From the NCBI RefSeq assembly GCF_014863605.1, contig NZ_CP062252.1, positions 6,053,501 to 6,117,500 of the forward strand: DNA of 64,000 bases, given 5' to 3'. Position numbers and translations under genes: made by a program. Below are positions 18,058-27,584 of this stretch, one piece after another; positions within the stretch are counted from its first letter, which is position 1, and each line of letters starts with the position of its first letter. Source of the DNA: Pseudomonas allokribbensis. Lineage in GTDB: Bacteria > Pseudomonadota > Gammaproteobacteria > Pseudomonadales > Pseudomonadaceae. Under the pieces are notes generated by a model, which searched no databases, had not been told where the DNA came from, and saw only the letters and a list, made by a program, of their open reading frames with translations.

Positions 18058-18422
18058 CAGCCGCGTGACCGTTTAAGGCTTCTGTTTAAAGGCAGTCCGC
18101 GTAACGTCCCGAAGCCTACAACGGCTTGCGTCGCTGCCTACCGGTACGCCAGAATCCGCCGGCTTGTGCGCCTGGAGGGTCATCGGTAGCTTGATTCGGG
18201 TCACTGATTCGCAGTGATCGGGTTTAGTAGCCTGTGGTGTTTTCAGCTACGTGCAAGCGCTGTCCATCAGACATTCCAGTCTGACTGTGATGGTGGCTGT
18301 GCGCAGGGCGCTTCGGCGCGCCGGTCAATGCTGAATACTCCCCGGTCTACTAACCTGCGCACAGCTGCCACCCTTCTTTTAGTAGGGAAGGACCGGCAGC
18401 TCCTTACAGGAGTTTTCAGCAT
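18058..18422 (+). other. Long structured leader/intergenic region before the DUF6124 gene
   Basis: The 365 bases before the DUF6124 start code for nothing convincing but are rich in complementary segments. Simple hairpins are TCACTG-ATTCG-CAGTGA (18201-18217) and CAGAC-ATTCCA-GTCTG (18268-18283). The main structured part is described in the next entry. No good sigma70 promoter was found, so the transcription start is unknown. Confidence 0.6.
18292..18412 (+). promoter_or_regulatory. Candidate cis-regulatory RNA with pseudoknot and RBS hairpin
   Basis: Helix A is CTGTGCGCAGG (18297-18307) with CCTGCGCACAG (18354-18364), extended by GGTGG/CCACC across a 3-base bulge to 16 bp. Its loop holds a UUCG hairpin GCGC-TTCG-GCGC (18308-18319). 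Helix B pairs loop bases 18342-18353 (CCGGTCTACTAA) with TTAGTAG (18379-18385) and ACCGG (18392-18396) downstream of helix A, which makes an H-type pseudoknot. A competing helix C pairs GCTGCC (18364-18369) with GGCAGC (18395-18400). CTCC-TTACA-GGAG (18400-18412) masks the Shine-Dalgarno of the gene at 18423. The pairings are read directly from sequence; a regulatory role is inference. Confidence 0.55.
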
Positions 18423-18782
18423 ATGTTCAAACCTACGCCTAACCCGCCAGAAACAGATCCGGCCTCCCCCTACGATTCCCTCGACCCCAAAAAACTCAAC
18501 GAAGCCGCCGAACGCGCCCTCGACCACTACCTCTGCCCCGGCGCCCGCATCATGGCCACAGTCAACGAACCCGACCGCATGTACTTCGCCAACCCCGCCT
18601 GCAACACCGAATCCCTGCTGGCCAACGCCAGCGAAACCCTCGGCTCCGCCAGCGAAATGCTCAACAACTTCGCCGCGCTACTGCCGCCATCTCACCGCAA
18701 AACTGCACTGGGCATCGCTCAGGTAGTCATGGTTGCGGAACTGGCGGTTAACCAGGCGCTTGATCACGTCGAGCCGAAATAG
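18423..18782 (+). CDS. DUF6124 family small protein
   Basis: This 119-residue cytoplasmic protein matches what I know as DUF6124, a family largely confined to Pseudomonas and often multicopy; it has no assigned function. The N-terminus is proline-rich and polar (KPTPNPPETDP). Then come an alpha-helical start LNEAAERALDHYL, the conserved stretch NTESLLANASETLGSASEMLNNFAALL, and a C-terminal helix ALGIAQVVMVAELAVNQALD. It has no signal peptide or membrane segment. AGGAG lies 10 bases before the ATG and sits in a small hairpin, and the whole leader is unusually structured. A bidirectional terminator follows. Confidence 0.75.
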   Translation: MFKPTPNPPETDPASPYDSLDPKKLNEAAERALDHYLCPGARIMATVNEPDRMYFANPACNTESLLANASETLGSASEMLNNFAALLPPSHRKTALGIAQVVMVAELAVNQALDHVEPK

Positions 18783-18818
18783 GCTCCGCTAATCGGCCTG
18801 AATAATTCAGCTCAAAAA

Positions 18819-18846
18819 AAACCCGCCTCACGGCGGGTTTCTTTTA
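18819..18846. terminator. Bidirectional rho-independent terminator (DUF6124 / fba)
   Basis: AAACCCGCC (18819-18827) and GGCGGGTTT (18832-18840) form a 9-bp stem with loop TCAC. An A-run lies upstream and a T-rich tail downstream, so it can end both the DUF6124 transcript and the convergent fba transcript. Confidence 0.85.
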
Positions 18847-18866
18847 AATCAGCTCAACACCCAGTC

Positions 18867-19931
18867 TCAATTGACCTTGGCGTTCAACTCACCCTTCAGA
18901 TAACGCTGATACATGCTTTCCAGCGAGATCGGCTTGATCTTCGAAGCGTTGCCGGCAGTACCGAAAGCTTCGTAACGAGCGATACACACGTCGCGCATCG
19001 CCTTCACGGTTTCGCCGAAGAATTTACGTGGGTCGAATTCGCTCGGGTTGGTGGCCATCAGGCGACGCATGGCGCCGGTGGATGCCAGACGCAGGTCGGT
19101 GTCGATGTTGACCTTGCGCACGCCGTGCTTGATGCCTTCGACGATTTCTTCAACCGGTACGCCGTAGGTTTCTTTGATGTCGCCGCCGTACTGGTTGATG
19201 ATCGCCAGCCACTCTTGCGGAACCGACGAGGAACCGTGCATCACCAGGTGGGTGTTCGGGATGCGTTTGTGGATTTCCTTGATGCGGTCGATCGCCAGCA
19301 CGTCACCGGTAGGTGGCTTGGTGAACTTGTAGGCGCCGTGGCTGGTGCCGATGGCGATGGCCAGGGCATCAACTTGGGTTTTCTTGACGAAGTCAGCGGC
19401 TTCTTCCGGGTCGGTCAGCATCTGGCTGTGATCCAGAACGCCTTCAGCGCCGATGCCGTCTTCTTCACCGGCCATGCCGGTTTCCAGCGAACCCAGGCAG
19501 CCCAGCTCGCCTTCAACCGAAACGCCGCAGGCGTGAGCCATGGCCACGGTTTGTTGGGTAACACGGACGTTGTATTCGTAGTCGGTCGGCGTCTTGCCGT
19601 CTTCGCCGAGGGAGCCGTCCATCATCACCGAGCTGAAGCCCAGCTGGATCGAGCGCTGGCAGACGTCAGGGCTGGTGCCGTGGTCCTGGTGCATGCACAC
19701 CGGGATGTGCGGGAATTCTTCGATCGCGGCCAGGATCAGGTGACGCAGGAACGGCGCGCCAGCGTATTTGCGAGCGCCGGCCGAAGCCTGAACGATCACC
19801 GGGGAGTCAGTCTTGTCAGCGGCTTCCATGATGGCGCGCATCTGCTCAAGGTTGTTGACGTTGAAGGCTGGAACGCCGTAGCCGAATTCGGCTGCGTGGT
19901 CCAGCATCTGGCGCATGCTGATAAGTGCCAT
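18867..19931 (-). CDS. fba: Fructose-bisphosphate aldolase, class II
   Basis: Zinc-dependent aldolase of 354 residues that interconverts fructose 1,6-bisphosphate with dihydroxyacetone phosphate and glyceraldehyde 3-phosphate. In Pseudomonas it works mainly in gluconeogenesis. Visible class II features are the N-terminal [15 protein letters not shown], the metal ligand region [20 protein letters not shown], the glutamate-rich [12 protein letters not shown], and the C-terminal [13 protein letters not shown]. It lies downstream of pgk and two small lipoprotein genes on the same strand, in the usual tkt-epd-pgk-fba order. Confidence 0.95.
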   Translation of the reverse strand: MALISMRQMLDHAAEFGYGVPAFNVNNLEQMRAIMEAADKTDSPVIVQASAGARKYAGAPFLRHLILAAIEEFPHIPVCMHQDHGTSPDVCQRSIQLGFSSVMMDGSLGEDGKTPTDYEYNVRVTQQTVAMAHACGVSVEGELGCLGSLETGMAGEEDGIGAEGVLDHSQMLTDPEEAADFVKKTQVDALAIAIGTSHGAYKFTKPPTGDVLAIDRIKEIHKRIPNTHLVMHGSSSVPQEWLAIINQYGGDIKETYGVPVEEIVEGIKHGVRKVNIDTDLRLASTGAMRRLMATNPSEFDPRKFFGETVKAMRDVCIARYEAFGTAGNASKIKPISLESMYQRYLKGELNAKVN

Positions 19932-20056
19932 TGTGTGTGTCTCTCCCGGTTTGGGTCGTTAATCGTGCCAGCCTGCCGGAGCGGCGGCGGCTATTCAAGT
20001 GATTGCAGATCGGGGGTTGAGGCCCGGCCTGGTGATTCGATAAAGCAAATTCTGTT

Positions 20057-20389
20057 TTATTCGGCTTTGCAGCCCCGGCCGATCAGATCATTGGTAGCGA
20101 CCCAGTAGACCAGGCCTTCATTACCTTTGATGTGAAACGCCAGCATGTCGTCGCTGTACAGCGCGCCCGAGGCGCCCGGCTCTTCTTTCAGGCGATAGAC
20201 CTGATCGCCACCACCCAGCCGCACATCGACTGCCTTCTGGCCGGCATCGGTGAAGCGCCACAGCACCTTGGCCTGACTGTCGCAGGTCCAGGTGGTCCAG
20301 TTATCCACAGGGGTGGACGACTGAAACGGGTTCCACTGCGCGCAACCACCCAACAATCCCAATGCCGCAACGGCGATCAAGCCTTTCAT
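20057..20389 (-). CDS. mliC: MliC-family membrane-bound lysozyme inhibitor
   Basis: Lipoprotein of 110 residues with a lipobox LLGGC (Cys16), so it is anchored in the outer or inner membrane facing the periplasm. The mature part matches the MliC/PliC beta-barrel: WTCDSQAKVLWRF, VYRLKEEPGASGALYSDD and the C-terminal cysteine in GRGCKAE that would bridge to the first. It protects against host c-type lysozymes. It lies between fba and another small lipoprotein gene, inside the glycolytic gene block and on the same strand. Confidence 0.85.
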   Translation of the reverse strand: MKGLIAVAALGLLGGCAQWNPFQSSTPVDNWTTWTCDSQAKVLWRFTDAGQKAVDVRLGGGDQVYRLKEEPGASGALYSDDMLAFHIKGNEGLVYWVATNDLIGRGCKAE

Positions 20390-20446
20390 CCGTGTTCCTC
20401 GACCGGCAGCACACGCCGCCGGCCTTGAGTTAAAGAGTCAGACCAG

Positions 20447-20668
20447 TCAAGGACAACCATGTTCCTTGGCCGGGGTTTGCGTCTCGTATTTGTCCAGGCC
20501 TTCCGGACCCGAGCGCTTGTTCAGCACCGGGTTGGTTTCGGCCTGCCAGTCGGCCTGATAGCAGCCTTTCTGTGCCTCGCCGGGTGCCGGTTCCGGCGCA
20601 GCCTTCGGGTTACTCCCGCAGGCTGCCAATGTACCGGTCAGCAACAACAGCGCTAACGACTTGACCAT
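20447..20668 (-). CDS. Small putative lipoprotein (73 aa)
   Basis: The N-terminus MVKSLALLLLTGTLAAC is a lipoprotein signal with Cys17 as the lipidated residue, followed by a short proline/alanine linker (PKAAPEPAPG). The remaining about 40 residues contain two more cysteines (QKGCYQADWQ and the terminal HGCP). I do not recognise the family. AGGAGTGTTCAG precedes the ATG at 20668, a good ribosome binding site. It sits 34 bases downstream of pgk and is probably co-transcribed with it and with mliC. Confidence 0.72.
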   Translation of the reverse strand: MVKSLALLLLTGTLAACGSNPKAAPEPAPGEAQKGCYQADWQAETNPVLNKRSGPEGLDKYETQTPAKEHGCP

Positions 20669-20702
20669 CTGAACACTCCTTTGCCTGGCCAAACGGGCGG
20701 CC

Positions 20703-21866
20703 TCAGGCCTTGGCCCGGCTTTCCAGGACTTCAACGGCCGGCAGCACCTTGCCTTCGACGAATTCGAGGAACGCGCCACCGCCGGTGGAAATGTAGGAGA
20801 TCTTTTCCGCCACGCCATATTTATCGATGGCCGCCAGGGTGTCGCCACCGCCGGCAATCGAGAACGCCGCGCTTTCAGCGATGGCCTGGGCCAGCACTTT
20901 TGTGCCGTTGCCGAACTGGTCGAATTCGAACACGCCGACCGGGCCGTTCCACAGGATGGTTTTCGACGACTTCAGCAGTTCGGCGAAGTTGGCGGCGGTT
21001 TGCGGGCCGATGTCGAGGATCATGTCGTCGGCAGCGACGTCAGCGATCAGTTTTACAGTCGCTTCGGCGCTTTCAGCGAATTCCTTGGCAACCACAACGT
21101 CGACCGGCAGCGGCACGCTGACCTTGGCGGCGATGGCGCGAGCGGTGTCCAGCAGGTCCGGCTCGTACAGCGACTTGCCGACCGGGTGACCGGCAGCAGC
21201 GAGGAAGGTGTTGGCGATGCCGCCGCCGACGATCAGTTGATCGCAGATCTGGCTCAGGCTGTTCAGCACATCGAGTTTGGTCGAGACCTTGGAACCGGCA
21301 ACGATGGCAGCCATTGGTTTGGCCGGCGCGCCCAGGGCTTTGCCCAGTGCGTCGAGTTCAGCGGCCAGCAGCGGGCCGGCAGCGGCGACTTTGGCGAACT
21401 TGGCAACGCCGTGGGTCGAGCCTTCGGCGCGGTGAGCGGTGCCGAAAGCGTCCATCACGAACACGTCGCACAGGGCGGCGTATTGCTGGGCCAGTTCGTC
21501 GGCGTTCTTTTTCTCGCCCTTGTTGAAGCGCACGTTTTCGAACAGCACGATATCGCCGGCCTTGACGTCAACGCCGCCCAGGTAATCGGCCACCAGCGGC
21601 ACTTCGCGGCCCAGGGCCTTGCTCAGGTAGTCGGCGACAGGCTTGAGGCTGTTCTCGGCGGAGAATTCGCCTTCGGTCGGACGACCCAGGTGCGAGCAGA
21701 CCATCACGGCCGCGCCTTTTTCCAGGGCCAGCTTGATGGTCGGCAGCGAAGCCAGGATACGCGCATCGCTGGTGACAACACCGTCCTTGACTGGGACGTT
21801 GAGGTCTTCGCGGATCAATACGCGCTTACCTTGCAGATCGAGGTCGGACATCTTCAACACGGTCAT
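20703..21866 (-). CDS. pgk: Phosphoglycerate kinase
   Basis: Cytoplasmic kinase of 387 residues transferring phosphate between 1,3-bisphosphoglycerate and ADP. The N-terminal signature is [13 protein letters not shown]. Nucleotide- and substrate-binding stretches include [39 protein letters not shown] and GGGDTLAAI. The ATG at 21866 gives the family N-terminus [11 protein letters not shown]; an ATG three codons earlier is possible but unconserved. epd ends 12 bases upstream, so the two form an operon. Confidence 0.96.
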   Translation of the reverse strand: MTVLKMSDLDLQGKRVLIREDLNVPVKDGVVTSDARILASLPTIKLALEKGAAVMVCSHLGRPTEGEFSAENSLKPVADYLSKALGREVPLVADYLGGVDVKAGDIVLFENVRFNKGEKKNADELAQQYAALCDVFVMDAFGTAHRAEGSTHGVAKFAKVAAAGPLLAAELDALGKALGAPAKPMAAIVAGSKVSTKLDVLNSLSQICDQLIVGGGIANTFLAAAGHPVGKSLYEPDLLDTARAIAAKVSVPLPVDVVVAKEFAESAEATVKLIADVAADDMILDIGPQTAANFAELLKSSKTILWNGPVGVFEFDQFGNGTKVLAQAIAESAAFSIAGGGDTLAAIDKYGVAEKISYISTGGGAFLEFVEGKVLPAVEVLESRAKA

Positions 21867-21878
21867 GGGTCGCACTTC

Positions 21879-22931
21879 CTACGGTTTTTTTGAAGTCGCT
21901 GTTTGCAGATAGTGTTCTGCAACATCCAGCATTCGGTTGGCAAAACCCCATTCGTTGTCGAACCAGGCCAGGATGTTCACCAGCCGTGGGCCGGAAACGC
22001 GGGTCTGACTGGCATCGACGATGGCCGAATGTGGGTCATGGTTGAAATCACAACTTGCGTGAGGCAATTCGGTGTAGGCCAGCAGACCTTTGAGCGGGCC
22101 GCTGGTGGCGGCGTCGCGCAGGATCCGGTTGACCTCGCCGGCGTCGGTGTCGCTCGCGGTCTGCATCGTGATGTCGAGGCAGGACACGTTGACCGTCGGC
22201 ACGCGTACGGCTTTGGCCTGAATTCGCCCGGCAAGTTCCGGCAACAGGCGCTCGATACCACGCGCCAGACCGGTGGATACCGGGATCACCGACTGGAACG
22301 CCGAACGGGTGCGGCGCAGGTCTTCGTGGTGATAGGCGTCGATCACCGGCTGATCGTTCATCGCCGAGTGAATCGTGGTGATCGACACGTAATCCAGGCC
22401 GACTGCCTGATCCAGCAGACGCAACAGCGGCACGCCGCAATTGGTGGTGCAGGAGGCGTTGGACACCAGCAGTTCGTCACCGGTCAGGCAATCCTGATTG
22501 ACGCCGTAGACGATGGTGGCGTCGACATCCGCCTCGCTGGCCATCGGCTGCGAGAACAGCACCCGTGGCGCGCCGGCGTCGAGGAAACGCTGGCCGTCTT
22601 CGCGGGTGTGGTAGGCGCCGGAGCATTCGAGCACCAGATCGACGCCCAGGGACGCCCAATCGATGCCTTCGGGGGTGGCACTGCGCAGGACCTTCACGCA
22701 GTTGCCATTGATATGCAGACAATCGCCGTCGACCTTCACTTCACCGGGAAACCGGCCGTGGGTGGAGTCGAAGCGTGTCAGGTATTCGATGCTGGCCATG
22801 TCGGCCAGATCGTTGATCGCGACAATTTCAAACCCGGCCTTCTCGCCTCGCTCGAACAACGCACGCAAGACGCAACGACCAATCCGGCCGTAGCCGTTGA
22901 GTGCAACTTTGTAGGGACGCGGTTGAGGCAT
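21879..22931 (-). CDS. epd: Erythrose-4-phosphate dehydrogenase
   Basis: GAPDH-like enzyme of 350 residues. It oxidises D-erythrose 4-phosphate to 4-phosphoerythronate, the first step of DXP-dependent pyridoxal phosphate synthesis. The Rossmann motif NGYGRIGRCVLRAL is at the N-terminus and the catalytic cysteine is in SNASCTTNC. The epd/gapB-type features are the sequence around STHGRFPGEV and the context next to tktA and pgk, as in E. coli and other Pseudomonas. True GAPDH activity cannot be excluded from sequence alone. Confidence 0.9.
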   Translation of the reverse strand: MPQPRPYKVALNGYGRIGRCVLRALFERGEKAGFEIVAINDLADMASIEYLTRFDSTHGRFPGEVKVDGDCLHINGNCVKVLRSATPEGIDWASLGVDLVLECSGAYHTREDGQRFLDAGAPRVLFSQPMASEADVDATIVYGVNQDCLTGDELLVSNASCTTNCGVPLLRLLDQAVGLDYVSITTIHSAMNDQPVIDAYHHEDLRRTRSAFQSVIPVSTGLARGIERLLPELAGRIQAKAVRVPTVNVSCLDITMQTASDTDAGEVNRILRDAATSGPLKGLLAYTELPHASCDFNHDPHSAIVDASQTRVSGPRLVNILAWFDNEWGFANRMLDVAEHYLQTATSKKP

Positions 22932-22975
22932 GGGGTTCTCGATAGTATTCGCTAACAACACAACCCTATGCAGGA

Positions 22976-23045
22976 GCTGCCGAAGGCTGCGTTCTTTTGA
23001 TCCTGTTTTTAAGATCAAGATCAAAAGAACGCAGCCTTCGGCAGC
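22976..23045. repeat. 27-bp perfect inverted repeat between tktA and epd
   Basis: The left arm 22976-23002 begins GCTGCCGAAGGCTGCGTTCT and the right arm 23019-23045 is its exact reverse complement; the 16-base centre carries a T-run. It belongs to the GCAGCCTTCGGCAGC class of dispersed Pseudomonas repeats (established knowledge of such repeats; the family size here is untested). In RNA it would be an extremely stable hairpin between the tktA and epd coding parts. Confidence 0.75.
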
Positions 23046-23090
23046 GCCTACAGGGGAACGCGGTGGCCAGGGCCACCGCATTCGTACTGC

Positions 23091-25088
23091 TTAGTCTTCC
23101 AGCAGCTCTTCAGCCTGACCCAGGATGTTTTCCAGGGTGAAGCCGAACTCTTCGAACAGGGCCGGAGCCGGAGCCGATTCGCCGTAGGTGGTCATGCCGA
23201 TCACGCGACCTTCCAGACCCACGTACTTGAACCAGAAGTCGGCGTGGGCCGCTTCGATCGCGATACGCGCACCAACCTGCAACGGCAGGACCGATTGCTT
23301 GTAGCTGGCGTCCTGAGCATCGAACAGGCTGGTGCAAGGCATCGAAACAACACGCACCTTGCGGCCCTGCTCGGTCAGTTTGTCGTAGGCCTGAACGGCC
23401 AGGCCGACTTCCGAACCGGTGGCGATCAGGATCAGCTCAGGCTCGCCTGCGCAGTCCTTCAGCACGTAACCACCACGGCTGATGTCGGCGATCTGGCCGG
23501 CATCACGGGTTTGGTGCTGCAGGTTCTGGCGCGAGAAGATCAGCGCCGACGGGCCGTCCTTGCGCTCCAGGGCGTTTTTCCAGGCCACTGCCGATTCAAC
23601 GGCATCGGCTGGACGCCAGGTGTCGAGGTTCGGCGTGCTGCGCAGGCTGGTCAGTTGCTCGATCGGCTGGTGCGTCGGGCCGTCTTCGCCCAGACCGATG
23701 GAGTCGTGGGTGTAGACGTGGATCACACGCTGCTTCATCAGTGCGGACATGCGCACAGCATTGCGGGCGTATTCCATGAACATCAGGAAGGTCGCGCCGT
23801 AAGGCACCAGGCCGCCGTGCAGGGCAACGCCGTTCATGATCGCGGTCATGCCGAATTCGCGCACGCCGTAGTACATGTAGTTGCCGCTGGCGTCTTCGGC
23901 GCTGACGCCTTTGCAGCCTTTCCACAGCGTCAGGTTGGAACCGGCCAAGTCAGCCGAACCGCCCAGCACTTCCGGCAGCAGAGGGCCGAACGCGTTCAGG
24001 GCATTCTGGCTGGCTTTACGGCTGGCGATGGTTTCGCCCTTGGCCGCGACTTCAGCGATGTAGGCCGAAGCCTTCTCGGAGAAATCAGCCGGCAGCTCGC
24101 CGCTCAGACGACGGATCAGTTCGTTGGCTTCGGTCGGGAACGCGGCGGAGTAGGCAGCGAAACGCTGGTCCCACTCGGACTCGACGGCGCGGCCCTTTTC
24201 CTTGGCATCCCACTCGGCGTAGATATCGGCCGGGATTTCGAACGGACCGTGGTTCCAGTTCAGCGCCTGACGGGTCAGGGCGATTTCCGCGTCACCCAGC
24301 GGGGCGCCGTGGCAGTCTTCCTTGCCTTGCTTGTTCGGCGAACCGAAACCGATGGTGGTCTTGCAGCAGATCAGGGTCGGCAGCGGGCTCTTGCGCGCGG
24401 TGTCGATGGCAGTCTTGATCTCTTCCGGATCGTGACCGTCGACGTTGCGGATCACCTGCCAGTTGTAGGCTTCGAAACGCTTCGGCGTGTCGTCGGTGAA
24501 CCAGCCTTCGACTTCGCCGTCGATGGAGATGCCATTGTCATCGTAGAAGGCGATCAGCTTGCCCAGGCCCAGCGTACCGGCCAGGGAAGCGACTTCGTGG
24601 GAAATGCCTTCCATCATGCAGCCATCACCCAGGAACACGTAGGTGTGGTGGTCGACGATGTTGTGGCCAGGACGGTTGAATTGCGCGCCCAGTACCTTTT
24701 CAGCCAGGGCGAAGCCCACGGCGTTGGCCAGACCCTGACCCAGCGGGCCGGTGGTGGTTTCAACGCCCGGGGTGTAACCGAATTCCGGGTGGCCCGGGGT
24801 GCGGCTGTGCAATTGACGGAACTGTTTCAGGTCGTCGATCGACAGGTCGTAACCGGTCAGGTGCAGCAGCGAGTAGATCAACATCGAGCCGTGGCCGTTG
24901 GACAGCACGAAGCGGTCACGGTCAGCGAACGATGGATTGCTCGGGTTGTGCTTGAGGTAGTCGCGCCAAAGCACTTCGGCGATATCTGCCATACCCATAG
25001 GGGCACCGGGATGGCCGCTGTTGGCTTTTTGCACGGCATCCATGCTGAGGGCACGAATGGCGTTGGCACGCTCACGACGGCTAGGCAT
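23091..25088 (-). CDS. tktA: Transketolase
   Basis: Thiamine diphosphate-dependent enzyme of 665 residues that moves two-carbon ketol units in the pentose phosphate pathway. The N-terminal transketolase signature is [30 protein letters not shown]. The ThDP motif is GDGCMMEG followed by [11 protein letters not shown], and the pyrimidine-domain part includes [23 protein letters not shown] precedes the ATG at 25088. It supplies erythrose 4-phosphate, the substrate of the next gene epd, which explains the pairing. Confidence 0.97.
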   Translation of the reverse strand: MPSRRERANAIRALSMDAVQKANSGHPGAPMGMADIAEVLWRDYLKHNPSNPSFADRDRFVLSNGHGSMLIYSLLHLTGYDLSIDDLKQFRQLHSRTPGHPEFGYTPGVETTTGPLGQGLANAVGFALAEKVLGAQFNRPGHNIVDHHTYVFLGDGCMMEGISHEVASLAGTLGLGKLIAFYDDNGISIDGEVEGWFTDDTPKRFEAYNWQVIRNVDGHDPEEIKTAIDTARKSPLPTLICCKTTIGFGSPNKQGKEDCHGAPLGDAEIALTRQALNWNHGPFEIPADIYAEWDAKEKGRAVESEWDQRFAAYSAAFPTEANELIRRLSGELPADFSEKASAYIAEVAAKGETIASRKASQNALNAFGPLLPEVLGGSADLAGSNLTLWKGCKGVSAEDASGNYMYYGVREFGMTAIMNGVALHGGLVPYGATFLMFMEYARNAVRMSALMKQRVIHVYTHDSIGLGEDGPTHQPIEQLTSLRSTPNLDTWRPADAVESAVAWKNALERKDGPSALIFSRQNLQHQTRDAGQIADISRGGYVLKDCAGEPELILIATGSEVGLAVQAYDKLTEQGRKVRVVSMPCTSLFDAQDASYKQSVLPLQVGARIAIEAAHADFWFKYVGLEGRVIGMTTYGESAPAPALFEEFGFTLENILGQAEELLED

Positions 25089-25294
25089 CGCTGATCTCCT
25101 GGGTTTGAATAGATTGAAACGGAAAAAAGGAGGGCATTTTCCCTCACCCGAGCGCCTCGGGGCAATGACAGATAGTCATCCGGAGACGTTTTTCCCATGG
25201 ATAACATCGGTTTCGGCTGGTGAAACCTTTCCGCTGTTCGTCTGTAGAGTTAACCGGTCAGTGAGAAGTGCAATAAAAAGCGCCATCCATCGAG

Positions 25295-25318
25295 CAATAT
25301 CAAAACTTTTTGATATTG
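25295..25318. promoter_or_regulatory. 24-bp palindrome, candidate operator of the ArsR/methyltransferase regulator
   Basis: CAATATCAAAA (25295-25305), a 2-base centre CT, and TTTTGATATTG (25308-25318) form a perfect 11+11 inverted repeat. It lies 42 bases before the start of the ArsR-type gene and abuts or overlaps possible -35 elements (TTGACC at 25316, TTGCGG at 25322). AT-rich dyads of this kind are typical ArsR-family operators, so autorepression of the regulator-metK unit is the natural reading. Confidence 0.6.
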
Positions 25319-25359
25319 ACCTTGCGGTGTTTTCCGGCCGTCTCTAGACTGCTGGCCCT

Positions 25360-26355
25360 ATGAACTTACGCGTGCCTTCCATTCGCCATGACGATTGCGA
25401 CGAGCTGGCGGCCCTGTGCAAGGCCGGCGGCGATCCGCTGCGGCTGAATGTATTGCGCGCCCTGGCCAACGATTCGTTCGGCGTTCTGGAACTGGCGCAG
25501 ATCTTCGATATCGGCCAGTCCGGCATGAGCCATCACCTTAAAGTGTTGGCACAGGCGGATCTGGTGGCGACTCGCCGTGAAGGCAATGCGGTTTTCTATC
25601 GCCGCGCCCTGCCCCACACCGAGTTGCTGGGCGGCAAGTTGCACGCGGCGCTGTTAGAAGAAGTCGACAATCTGGCGCTGCCGGCCGACGTGGAAGCGCG
25701 GATCGCACAAGTACACGGGCAGCGTGCTGCCAACAGCCAGGACTTTTTCGCACGGGTCGCAGAGAAATTCCGCGCCCAGCAGGATTTGATTGCCGGCCTG
25801 CCGCAGTACCGTGAAAGCGTGCTGGCCCTGCTCGACAAACTGAATTTCGATGGTGCAGCCTCGGCCATCGAAGTCGGCCCCGGCGATGGTGCTTTCCTGC
25901 CGGAACTGGCCCGTCGTTTCGGCACCGTAACCGCACTGGACAACAGCGCGGCGATGCTCGAACTGGCCCGCCAGGTATGTGAACGTGAAAAGCTGGCTAA
26001 CGTCAGCCTGCAATTGGCCGATGCATTGAATGGCGTGAGCCTTCAGGCCGATTGCGTGGTGTTGAACATGGTGTTGCACCATTTCGCCGCGCCGGCCGAA
26101 GCGCTCAAGCACATGGCCAGCCTGCTGCAACCGGGCGGTAGCCTGCTCGTGACAGAGTTATGTAGCCACAACCAGAGTTGGGCCAGGGAGGCCTGCGGTG
26201 ATCTGTGGTTGGGGTTTGAACAGGACGATCTGGCCCGTTGGGCCACCGCTGCGGGACTCGTTCCCGGGGACAGCCTCTATGTAGGCTTACGTAATGGTTT
26301 CCAGATTCAGGTCCGCCATTTTCAGCGACCGGCTGGCGACACTCACCATCGGTAA
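25360..26355 (+). CDS. ArsR-type regulator fused to SAM-dependent methyltransferase
   Basis: This 331-residue protein has two domains. Residues about 10-95 are an ArsR/SmtB winged helix with recognition region QSGMSHHLKVLAQADLV (53-69); no metal-binding CxC is present. Residues about 150-290 form a class I methyltransferase fold with the SAM motif EVGPGDGAFLPEL (171-183) and the post-I acidic ALDNSAAML. It sits 18 bases upstream of metK. SahR-type ArsR regulators sense S-adenosylhomocysteine and control methionine-cycle genes (family knowledge), so it is likely a SAM/SAH-responsive regulator of metK. No Shine-Dalgarno precedes the ATG, and an in-frame stop at 25345 excludes a longer start. 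Confidence 0.85.
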   Translation: MNLRVPSIRHDDCDELAALCKAGGDPLRLNVLRALANDSFGVLELAQIFDIGQSGMSHHLKVLAQADLVATRREGNAVFYRRALPHTELLGGKLHAALLEEVDNLALPADVEARIAQVHGQRAANSQDFFARVAEKFRAQQDLIAGLPQYRESVLALLDKLNFDGAASAIEVGPGDGAFLPELARRFGTVTALDNSAAMLELARQVCEREKLANVSLQLADALNGVSLQADCVVLNMVLHHFAAPAEALKHMASLLQPGGSLLVTELCSHNQSWAREACGDLWLGFEQDDLARWATAAGLVPGDSLYVGLRNGFQIQVRHFQRPAGDTHHR

Positions 26356-26373
26356 ATTCAGGAAAACATCGAG

Positions 26374-27564
<1,191 letters not shown>

Positions 27565-27584
27565 GACTTCCCTGGCGGTACAAG

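Noticed and set aside
18214..18726. Open frame of 170 codons overlapping the DUF6124 gene in another frame
   Set aside because: It runs through the structured leader, is Thr/Ser/Pro-rich and has no start signal; the DUF6124 frame has a Shine-Dalgarno and family-like sequence.
23244..25094. A 616-codon open frame on the plus strand opposite tktA
   Set aside because: It mirrors tktA exactly and has no protein-family features.
26340..26373. Looked for a SAM riboswitch before metK
   Set aside because: The gap between the ArsR/methyltransferase gene and metK is only 18 bases, and no aptamer core is present.
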